Source of the DNA: Dyadobacter fanqingshengii
GTDB taxonomy: Bacteria; Bacteroidota; Bacteroidia; Cytophagales; Spirosomataceae
Assembly (NCBI RefSeq): GCF_023822005.2
Contig: NZ_CP098806.1
Coordinates: forward strand, 4,707,501-4,767,500
Direction of reading: 5' to 3'
DNA length: 60,000 bases
Both the position numbers and the translations under genes were made by a program. Positions 43,423 to 53,841 of this stretch are shown piece by piece. The notes beneath the pieces are model-generated. The model saw only the letters and a list, made by a program, of their open reading frames with translations. It did not search any database and had not been told where the DNA came from. The first letter of the stretch is position 1. Each line of letters starts with the position of its first letter.

Positions 43423-45727
43423 TCGCCTGATATTTCTTCCTCGCCTCTTCATAAGCCGCTTCTGCTGCCTTTTTTTCCTCTGCGCGAATGTTTGGCTCCT
43501 TCATTTTCCAGCATTGATTCAATGTTGCCAGGCACCATTCGGCGCTTTTTTTCTCCATAACCGGCTTATTATCCACTTTTATAAAGACCGGATTGGAATG
43601 CGAACTTGGATAAACCCGAACTGCTGCCCATCCCGATTTAAGCGGCTTATAGGAGAACTTGACATTGTTTACCGCTCCATCCGCGTTAATTTCAGTTGTA
43701 TCAACGGCTTCTCCATTCACGATCAGTTCGACCCTGACTTTCCTTGATTTTGCAATACGAGCCCGCTCAATGTCCCAATAAGGCATTAAAATGATCGACG
43801 TCTTTGCAATGGTTTCACCTGCTGCATCTTGTTTTTCAGGAAGATAGGCGGCAACATTGGCTGAGATGCCGATTGTCTCGCTGGCTTTGACGGCAATCTC
43901 ACTATCGCCCACACCGGCTTCCTGCCCATTGACCGAAAAATCCATAATGTGCGATTTCCCATCCGAAACGTAACTTCTGCCTGATTTGATCGCAGCCACA
44001 TAATTGTCATAATTATAAGGACCAACAGGTTTGAAATAACTTCTTGCCTGACCTACTCGTGCATCCGTAATGCAGGGAAAATCGGTCTCACCACTCAGCC
44101 GGGGCCGGAAACCGCAGTTTAATGTGTGGTAATACATGTTCAATTCCCACGGTGCAGGCGTGTCACCGGCACTGAAAAAGTCGACCAGATCATTCGTAAC
44201 CGTAACAATGTACTCGTTAGCACCGATCCCATCCATTTTCGGGACAGTGTAATTAGGCAGCTTATCGGTTGGCTCCAACGGTTGCAAACCCCAGCCAGAA
44301 TGCGCATAACCCACAACACCACCTTGCGATTTGGCCCAGGAAAGTACGGGCGCCGTCCAGCTTGGCCATTGCTCAATGAGCGTTGTGCCGGGATAATCGT
44401 CCTCCTTGATCCGCAGCAGCACAATGTGCCCGGAATGTGACGACGGGAAGCCCGAAACCTCCACATCATTGCGCATAATGTTCTTTTTGTCCGACAGCGG
44501 ATGATCTTTTCCTGTAAAAAATGTCTTCTGATGATACCAGCTTGGTCCCCAGGCCAGATTAGCGGCCAGATTCAGATCTTCACCTAGTGCTTGTCGCCAC
44601 ATGTCCTTGGGATCAACACCCTCGGTAGGACTGTCGTAATGACTGCAACCAGCTGCGTGAATGTGATGGTCCGCACTGTGCCAGCCTAGCTTAGTCATTT
44701 GTATCCAGCGTTTTAGCTCGAAAGAAACGGTTACAGAATCCTTATTCTCCGGCACAATGATCTCTTTCGTTTGCTTAATGTACTCGGGTCCGCGGGTGTA
44801 AGTCACCTGATATTTGCCAGCAGGCAACATAACGTGCTCACCATCTGCGCGGTAAATTTGGGGTTGAAAGAAAAAGTCGGGATATGTGTCGGATGCGGCA
44901 ACGCGTCGGGAAGGAAGCGGGTAAATCCCGGAAAATTTTCCCGCAGCATGCGCCTGGCCGTCCGTGATGAGGAAGGACGCCATGGCGGGTTTGCCATCCA
45001 CATCTTTGACATTAAACTTGACTTTTACAGCCGGCCTAACATTAAAAAGAATGTGTGTGGAATTCCTGAAACCAAGATCCTGAGAGCCCTGACCCACGTT
45101 ATAGGCAACTTCTATGTCACGCTGGCCAGCATCTTTGGAATAAAGCTGCACAATGGCATATTCGAGTTTCAAACCCGTCAGGTTTTCTTGCAACGGGGGC
45201 TTGGTATATATTTGGATTTCCGCAAACCGGTTGGCAGTTTGTCCGGGCGTTAGTTCATGTTCTTTCTTGACTTTTGGCTCAAAAGACGGAGAATGATAAG
45301 GTTTTGCGGCATTTGGGCTTTCGGCTACGAGCTTGGCAGTTATTCCTGCGTCATTATTTATTTTAACCAAAAAACCTGTCCAGCCGCCTTGGACCAATGT
45401 TGCTTTTGCTGCACCTCTTAACACCTTTACGCGCCCTTCGGGGTTGATATCGACTACATTCAGGCAATAGGGATCGAATATTTTTTGTATTTCAACAACC
45501 GTTTCTTGCGTCAGCGGCTTGTCGCGCAACGCATTCAGCTTCTTTGCATCATCGGGCGCCAAGGCATTTCCTGAGAATGTAAGTGCTTCCTGCAACCGCA
45601 ATGCCTGTGCTAACAAGGGTTGCGGCTCCACGCCTTTTGCTTGCGGTTGTGCTGCATGCTCGTGATGCTGTGCAAGCAGCACGAATGGCAAAAAAAGTTG
45701 AATGAAGAAGAGCGTAGATTTTTTCAT
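43409..45727 (-). CDS. CehA/McbA-like exported metallohydrolase
   Basis: A 772-residue secreted protein with signal peptide (FFIQLFLPFVLLA). The C-terminal half (from about residue 340) is a PHP-type metal-dependent hydrolase of the CehA/McbA group: WHSADHHIHAAGCSHY (HxH metal ligands near 351-355), then YAHSGWG and GETDFPC, which carry further metal ligands. The N-terminal half is an unassigned beta-rich region with an insertion domain. Substrate unknown; family members hydrolyse esters or carbamates. The next gene upstream encodes a DUF5723 barrel protein 12 nt away. Confidence 0.87.
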   Translation of the reverse strand: MKKSTLFFIQLFLPFVLLAQHHEHAAQPQAKGVEPQPLLAQALRLQEALTFSGNALAPDDAKKLNALRDKPLTQETVVEIQKIFDPYCLNVVDINPEGRVKVLRGAAKATLVQGGWTGFLVKINNDAGITAKLVAESPNAAKPYHSPSFEPKVKKEHELTPGQTANRFAEIQIYTKPPLQENLTGLKLEYAIVQLYSKDAGQRDIEVAYNVGQGSQDLGFRNSTHILFNVRPAVKVKFNVKDVDGKPAMASFLITDGQAHAAGKFSGIYPLPSRRVAASDTYPDFFFQPQIYRADGEHVMLPAGKYQVTYTRGPEYIKQTKEIIVPENKDSVTVSFELKRWIQMTKLGWHSADHHIHAAGCSHYDSPTEGVDPKDMWRQALGEDLNLAANLAWGPSWYHQKTFFTGKDHPLSDKKNIMRNDVEVSGFPSSHSGHIVLLRIKEDDYPGTTLIEQWPSWTAPVLSWAKSQGGVVGYAHSGWGLQPLEPTDKLPNYTVPKMDGIGANEYIVTVTNDLVDFFSAGDTPAPWELNMYYHTLNCGFRPRLSGETDFPCITDARVGQARSYFKPVGPYNYDNYVAAIKSGRSYVSDGKSHIMDFSVNGQEAGVGDSEIAVKASETIGISANVAAYLPEKQDAAGETIAKTSIILMPYWDIERARIAKSRKVRVELIVNGEAVDTTEINADGAVNNVKFSYKPLKSGWAAVRVYPSSHSNPVFIKVDNKPVMEKKSAEWCLATLNQCWKMKEPNIRAEEKKAAEAAYEEARKKYQAIISF

Positions 45728-45739
45728 ATATATGAAAGA

Positions 45740-47167
45740 TCATTCCGCATCTTTTTTCCTGTTTAATTTCCAGGCAGTAAAACCTAAATAAACCATGCTG
45801 CCTCTGGCCCCGCCTTTTTTCAGCAAACCATTCACATTACTGAATCCCAAGAAAACCGGCCCGAAATGCCCAACCGCGCCAATAGACGGACGATTGTTCC
45901 CCTTAATGAATGAAATCGGGAAGGAAAAGTCAGAATCTTCATCTTCAAATCTCGGTGTAATGGTGAATGCATCGAGCTGATTAAGATCCAGATATTCTCC
46001 GCTTCTGGGCTTATAGCGTTTCGTTTGAGATAAATTCAGGAAAAAACCTTTTACCAGCTGTATATCCGCTTCCAGATGAAGTGCTTGCGGCAGCTGCACA
46101 CTTCTTTGAAAAGTAGTGTCGCCCTCAGATGGGAATAACGTCATGAATCCTTCCGGACCTTTGTCGCTGACGTTCTCTAACTCTTTTTGACCAATAACAG
46201 CTTCTGCCTCACGACCTTTGCTCACTTTACTGCGCGTCGTTTTGTAACGAATAGAGCCCACGTCGGTTAGTGATCCGGAAAGTCGCACCAAATATTCCGG
46301 GCTTTCGTCGAAAACTTCTTTTGACTTACCCCAATAAGCACCGAGCTCGTAAGAAAAGCCAAGGTCATAACCCCAGCCAGAGCCATATTGATCCGAATTA
46401 AAGAGATTCGAAATGCGCATTTTCTTGTTCGGATTGCTGTAACCGCTTTCGTAAGCAAAGTTTTGAATGACCAGCTCGCTGGTTTCGTCGGCGCCCGCCA
46501 GCGGACGAATGCTGTACCGATCGGCTGAACCATTCAAATATCCAATTCTGGCACCAAAAACGCGTTTTCCTGTCACGCCAAGTCGTAATTTATGCGCGTC
46601 AAGATCCAATAATTGCACACCATAGGAGACACTTACGTCCGAAAAGCTTTGCTGCACCAGATTAAAATTACCCCAAGGCTGATCGGTCGGTGGCGTGCTG
46701 CCTGTATCGAGTCTGTGAAAATATAATGTTTGAATGGGGTCGGGGAGGTTTTTGCCTTGTACAAATCCCCTTGTCCTGAACTGCAATGCCAGGCCCTGAT
46801 ATTTGCCGATGGCGATCATGGCAGAAGGCCAGCGGATTTCACTGACTGTATAAATGGGGTCGTCGTTGAGCAGGGAGCCGGTTGTTCGGGAGCGGCCATA
46901 TAGTTCTTTGGTCGAATGTGGGATCAGCAACGGATATAGCAGGGAGTTTTCTCCGACAAAATTGAAATATCTGTAATTGATGCTTCCGCCCAATGTTCCG
47001 ATGTTGATCTGCCATTTGTGTTTGGGGCCGCCGAGGACCGACGGATTTCGTGTGGCGCGGTAGAGGCCTCCGTAATTACTTAGTTCCAGCCCGGGAATCT
47101 GCTGAGCGTAAGCGGCTTGTGATAAAATGCCCAGTAATAGTGCGAAGGTAAAAACTGTTTTTTTCAA
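45740..47167 (-). CDS. DUF5723-like outer-membrane protein
   Basis: A 475-residue exported protein (signal peptide MKKTVFTFALLLGILSQAAYA) with a Gly/aromatic-rich, beta-stranded mature part and a hydrophobic C-terminal strand (GSMVYLGFTAWKLNRKK). The start (LELSNYGGLYRATRNPSVLGG) fits the DUF5723 family of Bacteroidota barrel-like proteins. Its start overlaps the recQ stop by 4 nt, so the two are translationally coupled. Confidence 0.83.
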   Translation of the reverse strand: MKKTVFTFALLLGILSQAAYAQQIPGLELSNYGGLYRATRNPSVLGGPKHKWQINIGTLGGSINYRYFNFVGENSLLYPLLIPHSTKELYGRSRTTGSLLNDDPIYTVSEIRWPSAMIAIGKYQGLALQFRTRGFVQGKNLPDPIQTLYFHRLDTGSTPPTDQPWGNFNLVQQSFSDVSVSYGVQLLDLDAHKLRLGVTGKRVFGARIGYLNGSADRYSIRPLAGADETSELVIQNFAYESGYSNPNKKMRISNLFNSDQYGSGWGYDLGFSYELGAYWGKSKEVFDESPEYLVRLSGSLTDVGSIRYKTTRSKVSKGREAEAVIGQKELENVSDKGPEGFMTLFPSEGDTTFQRSVQLPQALHLEADIQLVKGFFLNLSQTKRYKPRSGEYLDLNQLDAFTITPRFEDEDSDFSFPISFIKGNNRPSIGAVGHFGPVFLGFSNVNGLLKKGGARGSMVYLGFTAWKLNRKKDAE

Positions 47168-49113
47168 TGTTGAGCTTTGTTAGTCAAGGATAGCTTGCCG
47201 ATTGTATCATATCGGATCGTTTCCTCTTTGATCAAATGTTGTAATGTTTGTAAAAAATCTTTTTCCGGAAATGCTTCAAACGCCTGGCCCAGTTCATTAG
47301 GCGTTGCCGGTCCGTTTTGGGCTAAAAATGTAACCACTGCCGTTTCCAGATCCGGGTTCTGAACCAGTTCATTCTTCTTATTTTGAATGCAAATGTCACA
47401 AACTCCGCATTCTTCCGCATCAAATTCGTTGAAATATTCGAGTAAGAGCAAAGTCCGGCAAATGCGGGTGTGGGAAGCATAATGCGCTACAGCCCGTGCC
47501 TTTTTGATATCTCTGTCCTTTTTTTTCTCTATCTCAAAAACATTAAGCGGTAACAATGCGGCATCGTATCGGGGTGTTAGTAATGTGAGCTGTGGTTTAT
47601 TTTTTCTGGGTTCGTAGTCGATTATTTCACGCTCCTGCATGAATTTCAGTTTTCTAACGACTTCATTTTCCGGTGCGAAATAAATCTGCCCAAGCTCACT
47701 TTCCGAAATCCGCACATATTCTGTGAACAGTTCTCCGCCATACATCCTCAGAATTACCTTGATAAACGAATCCATTTCCTGGTAACGTATCTGAAAGTCG
47801 TATAATTGGCGATTATCGACCAGAAAATGGATTTTGGAAGCATCATTAAAACTCTCGCTCAGTTGCAGAAAGCCCTCTTCTTCCAGCAACTTCAAGGCGT
47901 AATGTGTCTCATTAACCGCAAGTCCGAATATTCCCGTAAATTCCTGTATATCAAAATCAAAACTGGCATACTCGCCTCCGCCTACGGCGAGTTTGTAGTA
48001 ATTGGCGAGCGCCTGGTAAACCCTTTTTAAGACTTCCATCGGCGGATATTTTCGCTCCACACTTTCAGAAAGTTCTTCGAGGTCTATTTTGGTAAAAAGC
48101 GCAACGGCATATGCTTTTTGCTCATCGCGCCCCGCTCGTCCAGCCTCCTGATAATAGGCTTCCAGGTTATCAGGCAGATCGAAATGGATCACAGCGCGCA
48201 CATCCGGCTTGTCAATTCCCATTCCGAAAGCATTGGTAGCAACCACAACCCTGACCTGATTTTTGATCCAGGCTGTCTGACGATCACTTCGTTCCCGAAA
48301 AGGCAAGCCAGCGTGATAGCTTTGTGCGCCGACTCCTTGTCTGTTAAGCCAATCGGCCAGTTCCTTCGTGCGCTTCCTAGTCCGCACATATACAATGGCC
48401 GTTCCCGAAACATTCTTCAAAATTTGCAGCAGCTTCCGCTCTTTATTTTCTTCTGAAAAGGCGGAATAGGAGAGGTTTGCCCTTGCAAAAGATTGCTTAA
48501 AAACCCGGGCGTTGCGCATTTCCAGCTTTTCCAAAATATCAGCCCGTACTTCCTCGGTTGCTGTTGCAGTTAGCGCCATTACGGGAACGTCAGGACGCTT
48601 TCCGTTTGCCAGAACATCACCGGCAATTATTTTTCTGAAATCTGAAATCAAAAGATAAGCTGGCCGAAAATCATAACCCCAGGCGGAAATACAATGTGCT
48701 TCGTCGATGGCGAGGAGGCAAACATTCATTTGCTTCACCCGGGCGATCATAATGTCTGTCCGTAACCTTTCGGGAGAGACGTATAAAAATTTTGTGTGAC
48801 CGTGTATGCAATTGTCGAGCGTTATATCGATTTCATTCTTACTCATGCCCGAATGGATCGCCGCTGCGGAAACAGACCTGCGTTTGAGCTGTTCAACCTG
48901 GTCTTTCATCAGTGCGATCAAAGGTGTCACCACAATGCAAACGCCTTCCATTGCCAGCACAGGCACCTGAAAGCACACCGACTTGCCGCCACCCGTTGGG
49001 AGCAGAACCAGCGTATCAATACCATTAAGAACTGCTTTTATCGCATCCTCCTGAAAAGGGCGGAAGGTGTCGTAACCCCAATATTGCTTCAGGACAGCGT
49101 GAAGGTCGGTCAT
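47164..49113 (-). CDS. recQ: ATP-dependent DNA helicase RecQ
   Basis: A 649-residue 3'-5' superfamily 2 helicase: Walker A TGGGKS at 40-45, DEAH at 137-140, motif VI-like QEAGRAGRDEQ, and the RecQ-specific zinc-binding Cys pattern with CGVCDIC near residue 580. An HRDC domain is not clearly visible, so it is the shorter RecQ form common in Bacteroidota. It is transcribed with the downstream DUF5723 gene. Its promoter shares the gap with the divergent glycosyltransferase gene. Confidence 0.96.
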   Translation of the reverse strand: MTDLHAVLKQYWGYDTFRPFQEDAIKAVLNGIDTLVLLPTGGGKSVCFQVPVLAMEGVCIVVTPLIALMKDQVEQLKRRSVSAAAIHSGMSKNEIDITLDNCIHGHTKFLYVSPERLRTDIMIARVKQMNVCLLAIDEAHCISAWGYDFRPAYLLISDFRKIIAGDVLANGKRPDVPVMALTATATEEVRADILEKLEMRNARVFKQSFARANLSYSAFSEENKERKLLQILKNVSGTAIVYVRTRKRTKELADWLNRQGVGAQSYHAGLPFRERSDRQTAWIKNQVRVVVATNAFGMGIDKPDVRAVIHFDLPDNLEAYYQEAGRAGRDEQKAYAVALFTKIDLEELSESVERKYPPMEVLKRVYQALANYYKLAVGGGEYASFDFDIQEFTGIFGLAVNETHYALKLLEEEGFLQLSESFNDASKIHFLVDNRQLYDFQIRYQEMDSFIKVILRMYGGELFTEYVRISESELGQIYFAPENEVVRKLKFMQEREIIDYEPRKNKPQLTLLTPRYDAALLPLNVFEIEKKKDRDIKKARAVAHYASHTRICRTLLLLEYFNEFDAEECGVCDICIQNKKNELVQNPDLETAVVTFLAQNGPATPNELGQAFEAFPEKDFLQTLQHLIKEETIRYDTIGKLSLTNKAQH

Positions 49114-49233
49114 CAGTTATCTGCTAGTGCGTCGTAATTGGAATACAAAGTAAGGCCATAATGTTCGTTATGTAAAGAATTGCGCATTTGCGTTTGATAA
49201 AATCGTAAATTCCACCAAATTTTACTCAACGTT

Positions 49234-50727
49234 ATGATTCCTGGTAACTCAACACATGAGCGATATCTTCCGTGGATATTTACTATCAGCTTCATCCTGA
49301 TCACATTTCTTCCGAGGTCGCTTGACGACACCATGTTCATGGATGGGCTTGCTTACGCTTCCATTGCGCGGAATATGGCGCTGGGCATCGGCTCTTTCTG
49401 GCAACCATTTTTCGCAAAGTCGTTTTGGTTGCCTTATGACAATGGCCCGTTTTTCTTTGGTCATCCACCGCTTCAGTTTGGAATGCAATCCATTCTTTTC
49501 AGGGTAATAGGCGATTCCACTGCGGTAGAGAACATTTACAATTTTCTGGTGCTGGTTGTTTCCATCATTCTGATCGTGAAGTTTTGGCAGAAATTGTTTG
49601 AAGAGACACCTGATCTGGCAAAATACACGTGGTTACCCGTGCTGTGCTGGTATGCGACCGTTACGGTTTATTATAGTATTCCAAACAATTTTCTGGATAG
49701 CACAATGTCCATTTTTTGCCTTTTGTCGTGCTATTTTCAGCTCAGGTTCCTTAAAAGTAAATCGTTTGGCACACCTAAAAAGTACATTTTTCCTGTTCTC
49801 GCGGGAATCTGCATTGTGCTGGCTTGCCTGACGAAAGGCCCCGTAGGGTTATATCCGTTAGCATTTGCGATGATATATGTAGTGGTCTACGATCATGCAA
49901 TGTTTGGGATTGGCGTTAAAATAACAGCGCTCGTTTTCGGAACGTTTGCCGTTACTATGGGCTTGATTTTGCTTTATCAGCCCGCTTTTGTCTTTTTGAA
50001 AACCTATTTTAACGGGCAGGTGGTGCAAGCTTTGTTACAAAAAAGAGAAAAGGCGGGCGAAGGATTGGCGGGACATTTTTATTTGGTAAAAGAATTGCTT
50101 CGCAATGTTTACCCGCATCTTGCCATGTTGGTAGGGATATATTTGATTAGCTCTTCTCACAACATTAAAACTGCCCTTGGCAAGAAAACCATAAGGATCT
50201 GTCAGCTCACGCTGCTTGTTGCCGGATCGGCAATTGTCCCAATGTTGGTGAGTATCAAGCAATATCCGCATTACCTATTGCCGTCTTTGCCGTTTGTAGC
50301 CATCTTTTTCGCCGCGCTTTTCGTCGAGAAAGTCCATGCTTTAACATTGCTTAATACAAAAATGGCAGTCGCAGGATTCTCCATTGCCGTCGTATGCTGC
50401 TGGACTTTTACCATTATAAAACTGCGGAATATGGAGCACAATGAAATGGCTGCCAATGCCAAAGAAATCAAGCATTATGTGGCCCGCGCGTCGACAATCG
50501 GGATTTGCCAGAATCTTTACCACGAGGCGGACATTCATACTTACTTGCAGCGTTATCATTTCTTGTCGCTGACTACAAAAACAGAGAATGCCAAATATGT
50601 GCTCGCCGACGCCAATTGTTTGCCTTCGTTTGATTTAAAAAAAGATAAAGTTGTGCCGCTGGAAGATCATTATTTTCTGGTGATCAGGAACCAAAAGGCT
50701 CGCGACCAGCATGCTGTGTATCATTGA
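49234..50727 (+). CDS. GT39/ArnT-like membrane glycosyltransferase
   Basis: A 497-residue protein with about 10-12 transmembrane helices. The N-terminal part has the pattern of the ArnT/PMT-type glycosyltransferases, which use polyprenyl-phosphate sugars: an acidic loop after helix 1 (LDDTMFMDGLAYASIARNMALG), followed by GHPPLQFGMQ. Acceptor unknown; probable roles are glycosylation of lipid A or an envelope polymer. It is divergent from recQ and 46 nt upstream of the carboxypeptidase gene. Confidence 0.85.
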   Translation: MIPGNSTHERYLPWIFTISFILITFLPRSLDDTMFMDGLAYASIARNMALGIGSFWQPFFAKSFWLPYDNGPFFFGHPPLQFGMQSILFRVIGDSTAVENIYNFLVLVVSIILIVKFWQKLFEETPDLAKYTWLPVLCWYATVTVYYSIPNNFLDSTMSIFCLLSCYFQLRFLKSKSFGTPKKYIFPVLAGICIVLACLTKGPVGLYPLAFAMIYVVVYDHAMFGIGVKITALVFGTFAVTMGLILLYQPAFVFLKTYFNGQVVQALLQKREKAGEGLAGHFYLVKELLRNVYPHLAMLVGIYLISSSHNIKTALGKKTIRICQLTLLVAGSAIVPMLVSIKQYPHYLLPSLPFVAIFFAALFVEKVHALTLLNTKMAVAGFSIAVVCCWTFTIIKLRNMEHNEMAANAKEIKHYVARASTIGICQNLYHEADIHTYLQRYHFLSLTTKTENAKYVLADANCLPSFDLKKDKVVPLEDHYFLVIRNQKARDQHAVYH

Positions 50728-50773
50728 ATGTGGTAAAATGTTACCTTTGCCACTATAATTCTAACTATACTCC

Positions 50774-52063
50774 ATGCGCACACTTATCTTCTTTGGCAGT
50801 GTTTTAATGCTTTCAGGTTGCTCGGTATCCCACTATTTAAAACGAGAATTAAAAAATTCCACAGTCCTCAGTCAGCAGCATACCGGTGTTTCTATCCAAA
50901 AACTGGGCGAGAAAAAAGAGCTGGCGGCTTACCAAAGCAACAAATATTACAATCCTGCATCCAACACCAAGTTATTCAGTTATTACGCCGGTTTATGTGC
51001 GCTCGGCGATTCTATTCCCGGTCTTGAATATTTGGAATGGGGTGAATTACTAATCATTCGCGGCACAGGTGACCCGTCATTTTTACATCCTGATTTACCA
51101 AAAAGCAAGGTTTTTGAATTTCTGAAAAACCGAAAAGAACCGATCTTCTTCACGGCCTATAATTTTGAAAACAAGCGCTTCGGTCCGGGTTGGGCGTGGG
51201 GCGATTACAATGATTATTATCAGCCCGAAGTTTCCCCATTGCCGGTTTACGGCAACATTGCCCGCTTTTCGGGAAACACGTCTTCGGGCGAAACTGCGGA
51301 ACGGTTTCAGGTTGCGCCTGCTTACTGGAACAAAGCAATGGTTTTAGATACAGCGGCCTCAGGCATTGAACGGGAAGAGGGACAGAATTTATTCCATCAT
51401 TCAAGATTGGGTGTGCCCCAAGGACTTATCCAGGACGTTCCGGTGCGTATGACCGACGCGATCACGGTTCAATTGCTGAGCGACACATTGAAAAAGGAGA
51501 TTAAGCTGATCAACATCCCATTGGAAATTGAGCTGAAAAAAGTGAACAGCATTCCTTCTGATTCACTTTATAAAAGAATGATGCAAGTGAGCGATAACAT
51601 GCTGGCGGAGCAACTCATGCTGCTATATGCCTCGGCAAACGGTCTGCCACTAAACACGGAAAAGGCCATAGCGCACGCCATTGAGCATCATATGAGTGAT
51701 TTGCCGGATAAGCCGGTTTGGAAAGATGGCTCGGGGCTGAGCCGTTACAACCTTTTCACTCCCAGGACAATAACAACATTGCTTCAAAAAATCCATCAAA
51801 AAGTGCCTCAGGAAAAGTTATTCCAGATTCTGCCTGCCGGAGGGAAGTCGGGAACATTGAATAATCTGTTCAAAAGCAATCCGCCGTTTATTTTCGCGAA
51901 AACCGGGAGTTTGAGTAATAACTTCTGCCTGAGCGGCTACCTGATCACAAAAGAGGGCAAGACACTTGTTTTTAGTTTCATGAATAACAACTTTACCCGT
52001 CCTACCGGTGAAATCAGGAAGGAAGTGGAGCGAATTTTGACTGGATTACACGATAAATTTTGA
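50774..52063 (+). CDS. D-alanyl-D-alanine carboxypeptidase/endopeptidase (PBP4, S13-like)
   Basis: A 429-residue lipoprotein with lipobox LSGC (Cys16). The three penicillin-binding motifs are in order: SxxK as SNTK (Ser63, Lys66), SxN as SDN near 273, and KTG near 376. This is the S13/DacB pattern, which removes terminal D-Ala or cuts peptidoglycan cross-links. It is anchored as a lipoprotein, unlike the typical soluble E. coli PBP4. The 3' end is convergent with the next gene. Confidence 0.93.
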   Translation: MRTLIFFGSVLMLSGCSVSHYLKRELKNSTVLSQQHTGVSIQKLGEKKELAAYQSNKYYNPASNTKLFSYYAGLCALGDSIPGLEYLEWGELLIIRGTGDPSFLHPDLPKSKVFEFLKNRKEPIFFTAYNFENKRFGPGWAWGDYNDYYQPEVSPLPVYGNIARFSGNTSSGETAERFQVAPAYWNKAMVLDTAASGIEREEGQNLFHHSRLGVPQGLIQDVPVRMTDAITVQLLSDTLKKEIKLINIPLEIELKKVNSIPSDSLYKRMMQVSDNMLAEQLMLLYASANGLPLNTEKAIAHAIEHHMSDLPDKPVWKDGSGLSRYNLFTPRTITTLLQKIHQKVPQEKLFQILPAGGKSGTLNNLFKSNPPFIFAKTGSLSNNFCLSGYLITKEGKTLVFSFMNNNFTRPTGEIRKEVERILTGLHDKF

Positions 52064-52065
52064 GG

Positions 52066-53766
52066 TTAATCAGCTTCATTCCAGGTCTTTCCAGTGCAGA
52101 AAATGCGATTTTTCCCATTCTTCCGTACTAACAGATAAATGGAATAATTGCCAGGCTCAATCGTGGCCAGGTGAAAACTGGCAAAAGCACCCTTATTAAA
52201 ATACATTCCCCTGCGAAGTGTCGTTTTCAAAGGCACGGCCGACTGATTGGGCGGAGAGGCATAAACGTGATCTTGCGATTTTAAAATTACATATGCGCCG
52301 TCCGAATAATCTTTCACCGGTTTGAAAAAATCCTGTTCAAAGTTGATACCCAGGTAATTGCCGGATCTGGCAACCAGATCAGGGCTATATGTGCTGTCGC
52401 AAGCCATTGCATTTGACTTTATCCGCGGATTCCAGACTTCTGCCAAAGGGTCATCGGAATTGTAGTATGCCCTTATTTTTTCAAAGTGTTTTTGGTCCAT
52501 GGAGAACATTCTGATCCCAAGCCAATCTGCATTATAACGCGCATTAAATTCCTGGGCAACAGCCGAGCGGCGATAATTAACAGCCTCGGCAAAGTTACCA
52601 TGCAAAATGACCAGATTCAGAATCACCGTCAAGACAAGCAGGACAGGAGACAGACGAACCCTCGAATGCTTGCTTCTCAGGCTCAGAAAGGCAAAATATA
52701 ATGCAATGCAGCACATGGTTGAATACATCCGGTAACGGCCTTTGAACATGCCGGCAAATGTGTCTGTCGGAATGCGTTTATAGGTGAGTGCGAGCGTGGT
52801 TATGCCGATGAAAATCAGGATGGAAAGCGCAAAAATGGCCGTTCGGTTGTTATATTTTGATTTCAGCCAAGCAGCATTCCAAAGCGGTAAAATTTGTGTT
52901 TGATATAAAAAAATGAACGCTATCACCAGCAACATGCCGAATGCTGAGGCAATGTACATGGTTGAAAGCGGAACGCTGTAAGCGCTTAATGTGGCAATAG
53001 ACCCAATAAAACCAAATAAACCAAAAAACCCTTCCTTAACCTGCTGCGGATTCGAAAAGCTGAGATTTTGCGTGATAGGCGTGAAGTCGAGGAAATAAAT
53101 GAGCGCCACGAATGCCGTGAAAAGCACCGTGGTAAAAAACTGGTTGCGGCGGCCGGTGATGAGGAACATGAGCGCGATAACCGGCAGAACCATCAAGCCG
53201 TTTCCATATGTGAATGTGGCGGCAATGGCGAAAATCAGGCTAATAAAAACCCTTTTTGGATGATAAGCAGCGAAATAAAGCGCAGAAAGTACAAAAAGGA
53301 TGACGCCGAAGTTGCAAAGCGAGCTGACGCCCCAAAAAATATTCTCGTAAGATTGAATGTTAAACCAAAGCCACAAAACGGGCACGAAATACCAGATGGA
53401 AATGTGCAGTTTTTGAAATGCTTTGTAAAAAATAAATGCGCACAATCCCCAGCAAATGTTGGCGACGATCATTAACCAGACGAGGTTAACGCGGCCAAAA
53501 ATATCATAAAATAGCAGGATGACAGAGCGGGAAAAAACGAGGCGGTGCTCGGGAAATAATGTGGTAAGCAGTTTCCAGCGTTCGGGCAAGGTGGCCTTTT
53601 CAAACTCGGGAATAATGCCGAAAACGAGGATGTCGTCGAAGGCTACATAATTGACATTCAGTGCAATGGACTTGAAAACCCAGATATAAAGAATAATGGG
53701 AATGATACAAAACAAAAATGCCAGCCAGATCTTATTCCGGATGAAGCCTAGGAGAGTCAAAAACAT
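52066..53766 (-). CDS. Polytopic membrane protein, unknown
   Basis: A 566-residue protein with about 11 transmembrane segments in the first 400 residues and a C-terminal soluble domain (about 420-566). The general shape, with an acidic residue pair in the first periplasmic loop (VNYVAFDDILVFG), resembles polyprenyl-sugar-dependent glycosyltransferases, but no decisive motif is seen. It ends 2 nt after the convergent PBP4 gene. Function not assigned. Confidence 0.72.
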   Translation of the reverse strand: MFLTLLGFIRNKIWLAFLFCIIPIILYIWVFKSIALNVNYVAFDDILVFGIIPEFEKATLPERWKLLTTLFPEHRLVFSRSVILLFYDIFGRVNLVWLMIVANICWGLCAFIFYKAFQKLHISIWYFVPVLWLWFNIQSYENIFWGVSSLCNFGVILFVLSALYFAAYHPKRVFISLIFAIAATFTYGNGLMVLPVIALMFLITGRRNQFFTTVLFTAFVALIYFLDFTPITQNLSFSNPQQVKEGFFGLFGFIGSIATLSAYSVPLSTMYIASAFGMLLVIAFIFLYQTQILPLWNAAWLKSKYNNRTAIFALSILIFIGITTLALTYKRIPTDTFAGMFKGRYRMYSTMCCIALYFAFLSLRSKHSRVRLSPVLLVLTVILNLVILHGNFAEAVNYRRSAVAQEFNARYNADWLGIRMFSMDQKHFEKIRAYYNSDDPLAEVWNPRIKSNAMACDSTYSPDLVARSGNYLGINFEQDFFKPVKDYSDGAYVILKSQDHVYASPPNQSAVPLKTTLRRGMYFNKGAFASFHLATIEPGNYSIYLLVRKNGKNRIFCTGKTWNEAD

Positions 53767-53841
53767 ATTTCAATTCATTCGTGCCGGGAATCCAACACGC
53801 TAATTAAGCAGGTGAATGAGGATTTTCAACCATTGAAGGCT

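Noticed and set aside
49234..53766. A glycan-export gene island formed by the two polytopic proteins and the PBP4 gene
   Set aside because: The genes are on different strands with no flippase, polymerase or further glycosyltransferase; proximity alone is not enough.
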